6,445 bases of DNA. It comes from Pseudonocardia sp. Its GTDB lineage: Bacteria > Actinomycetota > Actinomycetes > Mycobacteriales > Pseudonocardiaceae. Position 1 is the stretch's first letter. Every line of letters starts with the position of its first letter. The notes under the pieces are model-generated. The model was not told the DNA's origin. It was given only the letters and a program-made list of their open reading frames with translations, and searched no databases. Of this stretch, positions 4,024-6,445 are shown one piece after another. The DNA is taken from NCBI GenBank assembly GCA_030453005.1, contig JAKDLE010000176.1, positions 1 to 6,445 of the forward strand. The letters are read 5' to 3'. The translations under genes were made by a program, and so were the position numbers.

Positions 4024-5376
4024 ATGCAGGAGAACCAGGGCGTGAGCGCGGTCCCGCCGCCCGACCCCACGGGCGGGATCGGGGTGATCGTCCCCTTCGA
4101 CTTCGCCCTCGACCGCGAGCTGTGGCGTTGGGTTCCCGAGCCGGTCGAGCTGCACCTCACGCGCACCCCGTTCGTGCCCTCGCCGGTCACCGCGGAGATG
4201 GCGCGGGCCATCAGCGATCCGGAGCCCGTCCGCAGCGCCACGCGCGACCTGCTGGTGCCCGGCCCGGGCATCGTGGCCTACGCCTGCACGTCGGGCAGCT
4301 TCGTCGACGGCGTGACGGGGGAGCACGCGCTCCTCGAGGTGATGCGGGGCGCCGGTGCACCACACGCGCTGACGACGGCCGGTGCGCTGGTGGCGGCGCT
4401 CGGCTCGGTCGCCGCCACCCGCGTGGCGATCGTCACGCCCTACGTCGACTCTCTCACCGACCTGCTCGCCGCCTACCTCGCCGCGAACGGCATCACCACC
4501 GTCGCGTCGGTGGGGCTGGGGCTGCTCGGCCAGATCTGGCGGGTGTCCTACGAGGAGGTGGTGCGCGCGGTCCGCGCGGCCGACCACCCCGACGCGCAGG
4601 CGATCTTCATCTCGTGCACCAACCTCGCCACCTACGACGTCATCGCACCCCTGGAGCGCGAGCTCGGCAAGCCGGTGCTCACGGCGAACCAGGTGACGGT
4701 CTGGGCCGCGCTGTCCGCGATCGGAGTGCCTGCGAGCGGCCCCGGGCAGCGGCTGCTCGTCCGCGGCGCCGGACGGTTGCCGCACCTGCGGGCCGTACCC
4801 GACTCGGCCCCGATGCGGCACCGCCCCGGCGGGGGAGCCGACTCCCTGCACCGCGTCCGGGTGCGGCTGCCCGACGCCTCGGGCGCCCTGGCCCGCCTCG
4901 CCGAGGCCGTCGCCTCGTCCGGCGGCAACATCCTGGGGCTGTCGGTGTACGGACAGGACTCGCGTTCCGTCGTCGACGAGCTGATCGTCGGTGGGGCACC
5001 GGACGCGGAGCTGCTCGCAGGCTCCGTGCGCTCGGCCGTCGGCCCGGCGGCGGGAGCGGTGCTGGTCACCGAGGCCGACCCGCACGACCTCGTCGACGCG
5101 CCCACCCGCGCTCTCGACCTCGCCACCCAGGCGGTCACCACCGGCGATCCGGTCTCGGCGCTCGCCGCGCTGCTGCACGCCGACGTCGTGGAGTTCGCCC
5201 TCGATGACCCCGACACCGACGACCACCTGCTCGCGGTGCCCGCACCCGGGCACGGCTGGCTGGTGGCCCGACGGTCGTGGGCTCCGTTCACCGTCACGGA
5301 GTCGGCCCGGGCGGAGGCGTTCCTGCGCCTGCTGACGGCACTCGCGGCGAACGCGCTCACCGTGGAGGCCTCGTGA
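4024..5376 (+). CDS. Asp/Glu racemase / maleate isomerase-type enzyme fused to an ACT domain
   Basis: The 450-residue product has two parts. Residues 18-245 form an Asp/Glu racemase-superfamily domain of the maleate cis-trans isomerase / arylmalonate decarboxylase branch: GIGVIVPFDFALDRELW at the start, VAYACTSGSF with C88, IFISCTNLATYDVI with C198, then GKPVLTANQVTVWAAL (216-231). Both cysteines of the two-cysteine mechanism are present, which argues for isomerase or racemase chemistry rather than the one-cysteine decarboxylase. A Pro/Arg-rich linker (about 248-273) leads to an ACT fold at about 274-345 (LHRVRVRLPDASGALARLAE, GGNILGLSVYGQD, VVDELIV) and a less conserved 100-residue tail. ACT domains usually bind amino acids or similar small ligands, so allosteric control is inferred. 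The substrate is unknown. ATG 4024 fits a leaderless transcript. The alternative GTG 4042 has AGGAG 9 bases upstream and would remove six residues. The gene overlaps the methyltransferase gene by 4 bases. Confidence 0.85.
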   Translation: MQENQGVSAVPPPDPTGGIGVIVPFDFALDRELWRWVPEPVELHLTRTPFVPSPVTAEMARAISDPEPVRSATRDLLVPGPGIVAYACTSGSFVDGVTGEHALLEVMRGAGAPHALTTAGALVAALGSVAATRVAIVTPYVDSLTDLLAAYLAANGITTVASVGLGLLGQIWRVSYEEVVRAVRAADHPDAQAIFISCTNLATYDVIAPLERELGKPVLTANQVTVWAALSAIGVPASGPGQRLLVRGAGRLPHLRAVPDSAPMRHRPGGGADSLHRVRVRLPDASGALARLAEAVASSGGNILGLSVYGQDSRSVVDELIVGGAPDAELLAGSVRSAVGPAAGAVLVTEADPHDLVDAPTRALDLATQAVTTGDPVSALAALLHADVVEFALDDPDTDDHLLAVPAPGHGWLVARRSWAPFTVTESARAEAFLRLLTALAANALTVEAS

Positions 5377-5945
5377 GTCTGCCCGGCGACTGGGAGCAGT
5401 GGCGCGACCGCGTCGACCTCGCGGGCTACGACGAGCGGTGGGAGCGGATCGCCGCCGAGGGCGGCAACCCGCACGGGGAGGCCGACCTCGTGGCCTCCCT
5501 GTCCCCCGCCTCGGTGCTCGACGGCGGGTGCGGCACCGGCCGGGTCGGGATCGAGCTGGCCCGCCGCGGCGTCACGGTGCTGGGCGTCGACCCGGATCCG
5601 GACATGATCGCCGCCGCCCGGGCCAAGGCGCCCGAGCTGGAGTGGCTGCAGCTCGACCTCGCCGATCTGGACCGTCCCGACCGGTTCGACGTGGTGGTAC
5701 TGGCGGGCAACGTCGTGCCCTACGCGCAGCGCCGCGCCGCACTGGTGGCCGCCTGCGGGCGGCACCTCGCGCCGGGCGGGCGGCTGGTGGCGGGCTTCCA
5801 GCTCCAGGTCGGCTGGCCCACCCTCGACGAGTACGACGGCTGGTGCGCGGCAGCCGGACTGGCCGCCGAGCACCGGTGGTCGAGCTGGGACCGCGAGCCC
5901 TACGCCGGGGGCGACTACGCGGTATCCGTGCACCGCTCCGCCTGA
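5373..5945 (+). CDS. Class I SAM-dependent methyltransferase
   Basis: The 190-residue protein is a compact Rossmann-fold methyltransferase. Motif I is VLDGGCGTGRVGIELA (48-63). The acidic ribose-binding residue ends strand 2 in VLGVDPDPDMI (69-79, D73). Motif II/III corresponds to WLQLDLADLD (91-100), motif IV to FDVVVLAGNV (105-114), and LAPGGRLVAGFQ (132-143) is the post-IV strand. The ending HRWSSWDREPYAGGDYAVSV is typical of short actinobacterial members. The substrate cannot be told. GTG 5373 overlaps the upstream stop as GTGA, and GGAGG at 5364-5368 lies inside the upstream gene, so translational coupling with the racemase-ACT gene is likely. A longer frame starting at 5277 lacks coding character and overlaps the upstream gene by 100 bases. 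The methyltransferase may act on the product of the upstream enzyme, which is inference. Confidence 0.9.
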   Translation: MSLPGDWEQWRDRVDLAGYDERWERIAAEGGNPHGEADLVASLSPASVLDGGCGTGRVGIELARRGVTVLGVDPDPDMIAAARAKAPELEWLQLDLADLDRPDRFDVVVLAGNVVPYAQRRAALVAACGRHLAPGGRLVAGFQLQVGWPTLDEYDGWCAAAGLAAEHRWSSWDREPYAGGDYAVSVHRSA

Positions 5946-5969
5946 AATGTTGTCGGTGATCGTCGAGAA

Positions 5970-6003
5970 CGGGACATGCGCGTCACCGGTGGCGCGTGTC
6001 CCG
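5970..6003. terminator. Bidirectional hairpin between convergent genes
   Basis: CGGGACATGCGC (5970-5981) pairs with GCGCGTGTCCCG (5992-6003): a 12-bp stem with one T-G wobble and a 10-base loop. It sits 25 bases after the methyltransferase stop and 12 bases before the aroE stop, the place for a shared terminator. No T-tract follows on either strand, as is common for actinobacterial hairpin terminators. Confidence 0.6.
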
Positions 6004-6014
6004 GTCCTGACGAT

Positions 6015-6445
6015 CTACGGCGCCCGGGTCGCCACCGCGGCGTCCAGGGCCGAGCGCATCTCCGCGACGGGCCCGGGACGGCCGGTCATCAGCTCCACCT
6101 GCGCGACGGCCTGGTGCAGCAGCATCTCCAGACCGCTCACGACCCGGGCCCCGGCCGCCTCGGCGGTGGCGGCGAACGCGGTGGGCCACGGCGCGTAGAC
6201 CACGTCGAGCACCACGCCGGTGGCGCCGGTGAGCCCGTCGGCGGCTCCGCGGGGCAGCGTGGAGACCACCACGTCCGCACCGGCGAGCTGCGCACTCGCC
6301 CGCCCGGGGTCGGTGAGCGCCTCGCTCACCACGGGGTCCATGTCGAGCCGCCGGGCCGCCGCGCGCAGCTCCCCGGCCCGCTCGACGGACCGCGCCAGCA
6401 CGTCGACCTCGGTGGTCCCCAGCTCGCGCAGCGCCGCCAGGGCCG
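6015..6445 (-). CDS. aroE: Shikimate dehydrogenase, C-terminal part (5' end outside window)
   Basis: AroE reduces 3-dehydroshikimate to shikimate with NADPH, step four of the shikimate pathway, in the cytosol. The visible 142 or so residues cover the second half of a normal protein of about 270 residues, entering mid-Rossmann domain at ALAALRELGTTEVDVLARS. Signature segments are ADVVVSTLP, VVLDVVYAPWPT and GARVVSGLEMLLHQAVAQVE, whose Gln belongs to the conserved shikimate-binding set. The tail is LMTGRPGPVAEMRSALDAA. The glycine-rich NADP motif and the catalytic Lys/Asp lie beyond the window. The gene is convergent with the methyltransferase and ends at TAG 6015-6017. In many actinobacteria aroE follows alaS-ruvX-mltG, so those genes may lie to the right. 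The identification is firm; only the paralogue question (AroE versus a related quinate/shikimate dehydrogenase) is open. Confidence 0.92.
   Translation of the reverse strand, partial: ALAALRELGTTEVDVLARSVERAGELRAAARRLDMDPVVSEALTDPGRASAQLAGADVVVSTLPRGAADGLTGATGVVLDVVYAPWPTAFAATAEAAGARVVSGLEMLLHQAVAQVELMTGRPGPVAEMRSALDAAVATRAP

Noticed and set aside
2959..5376. Single 805-codon plus-strand open frame
   Set aside because: Only the part from 4024 encodes recognisable domains. The first 355 codons lie antisense to the FrnE-type gene and across a non-coding stretch, and lack their own coding character.
3964..5933. Long minus-strand frames (429 and 433 codons) opposite the racemase-ACT and methyltransferase genes
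   Set aside because: They are antisense shadows produced by strong G/C third-position bias, with no recognisable motif.

Overview
The window is GC-rich DNA whose genes strongly prefer G or C at the third codon position. It reads as a high-GC actinomycete chromosome, and the protein flavour suggests Pseudonocardiaceae (Pseudonocardia-like). That taxonomic guess is inference; no search was run. There are two contrasting halves: a worn accessory region (about 1-3075) and a tidy, densely coded core region (about 3080-6445).

Accessory half. The left edge carries a probable minus-strand gene fragment running out of the window. Its last visible codons match, in inverted orientation and in the same reading register, codons at 461-488, just ahead of a plus-strand hypothetical gene at 492-923. 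That gene has a stop at 921-923 followed by coding-like codons, which end where an IS110-family transposase fragment begins (minus strand; first third only, DEDD residues D28 and E77 present). The untranslated leader of this IS (1220 to about 1345) looks preserved. Further right are five GACCAC-cored 11-bp repeats in exact register (1668-1722), a frameshifted gene (1789-2279) and a small conserved actinobacterial gene on the minus strand (2399-2686). After these come about 350 bp with no convincing gene and a perfect 11-bp inverted repeat (3043-3066). The half ends with the orphan C-terminal tail of a lost gene (about 3078-3179). Truncation, frameshift, IS debris and missing gene bodies together point to decaying mobile or integrated DNA.

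Core half. A FrnE-type DsbA-family thiol oxidoreductase (3193-3903, minus) faces away from an apparent two-gene operon. The first gene of the operon is an Asp/Glu-racemase/maleate-isomerase-type enzyme fused to an ACT domain (4024-5376). The second is a class I SAM-dependent methyltransferase that overlaps it by 4 bases (5373-5945). The racemase-ACT gene may be leaderless: a TANNNT -10 box ends 6 bases before its ATG. A 12-bp-stem hairpin (5970-6003) separates the operon from a convergent, partial shikimate dehydrogenase gene, aroE (6015-6445, minus), whose N-terminal half is outside the window.

The most unusual items are the racemase-ACT fusion with its coupled methyltransferase, the helically phased 11-bp repeat array, the inverted coding repeat at the left edge, and the IS110 leader, which may hold a bridge-RNA gene. 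No defence system, CRISPR array, tRNA or rRNA was found.
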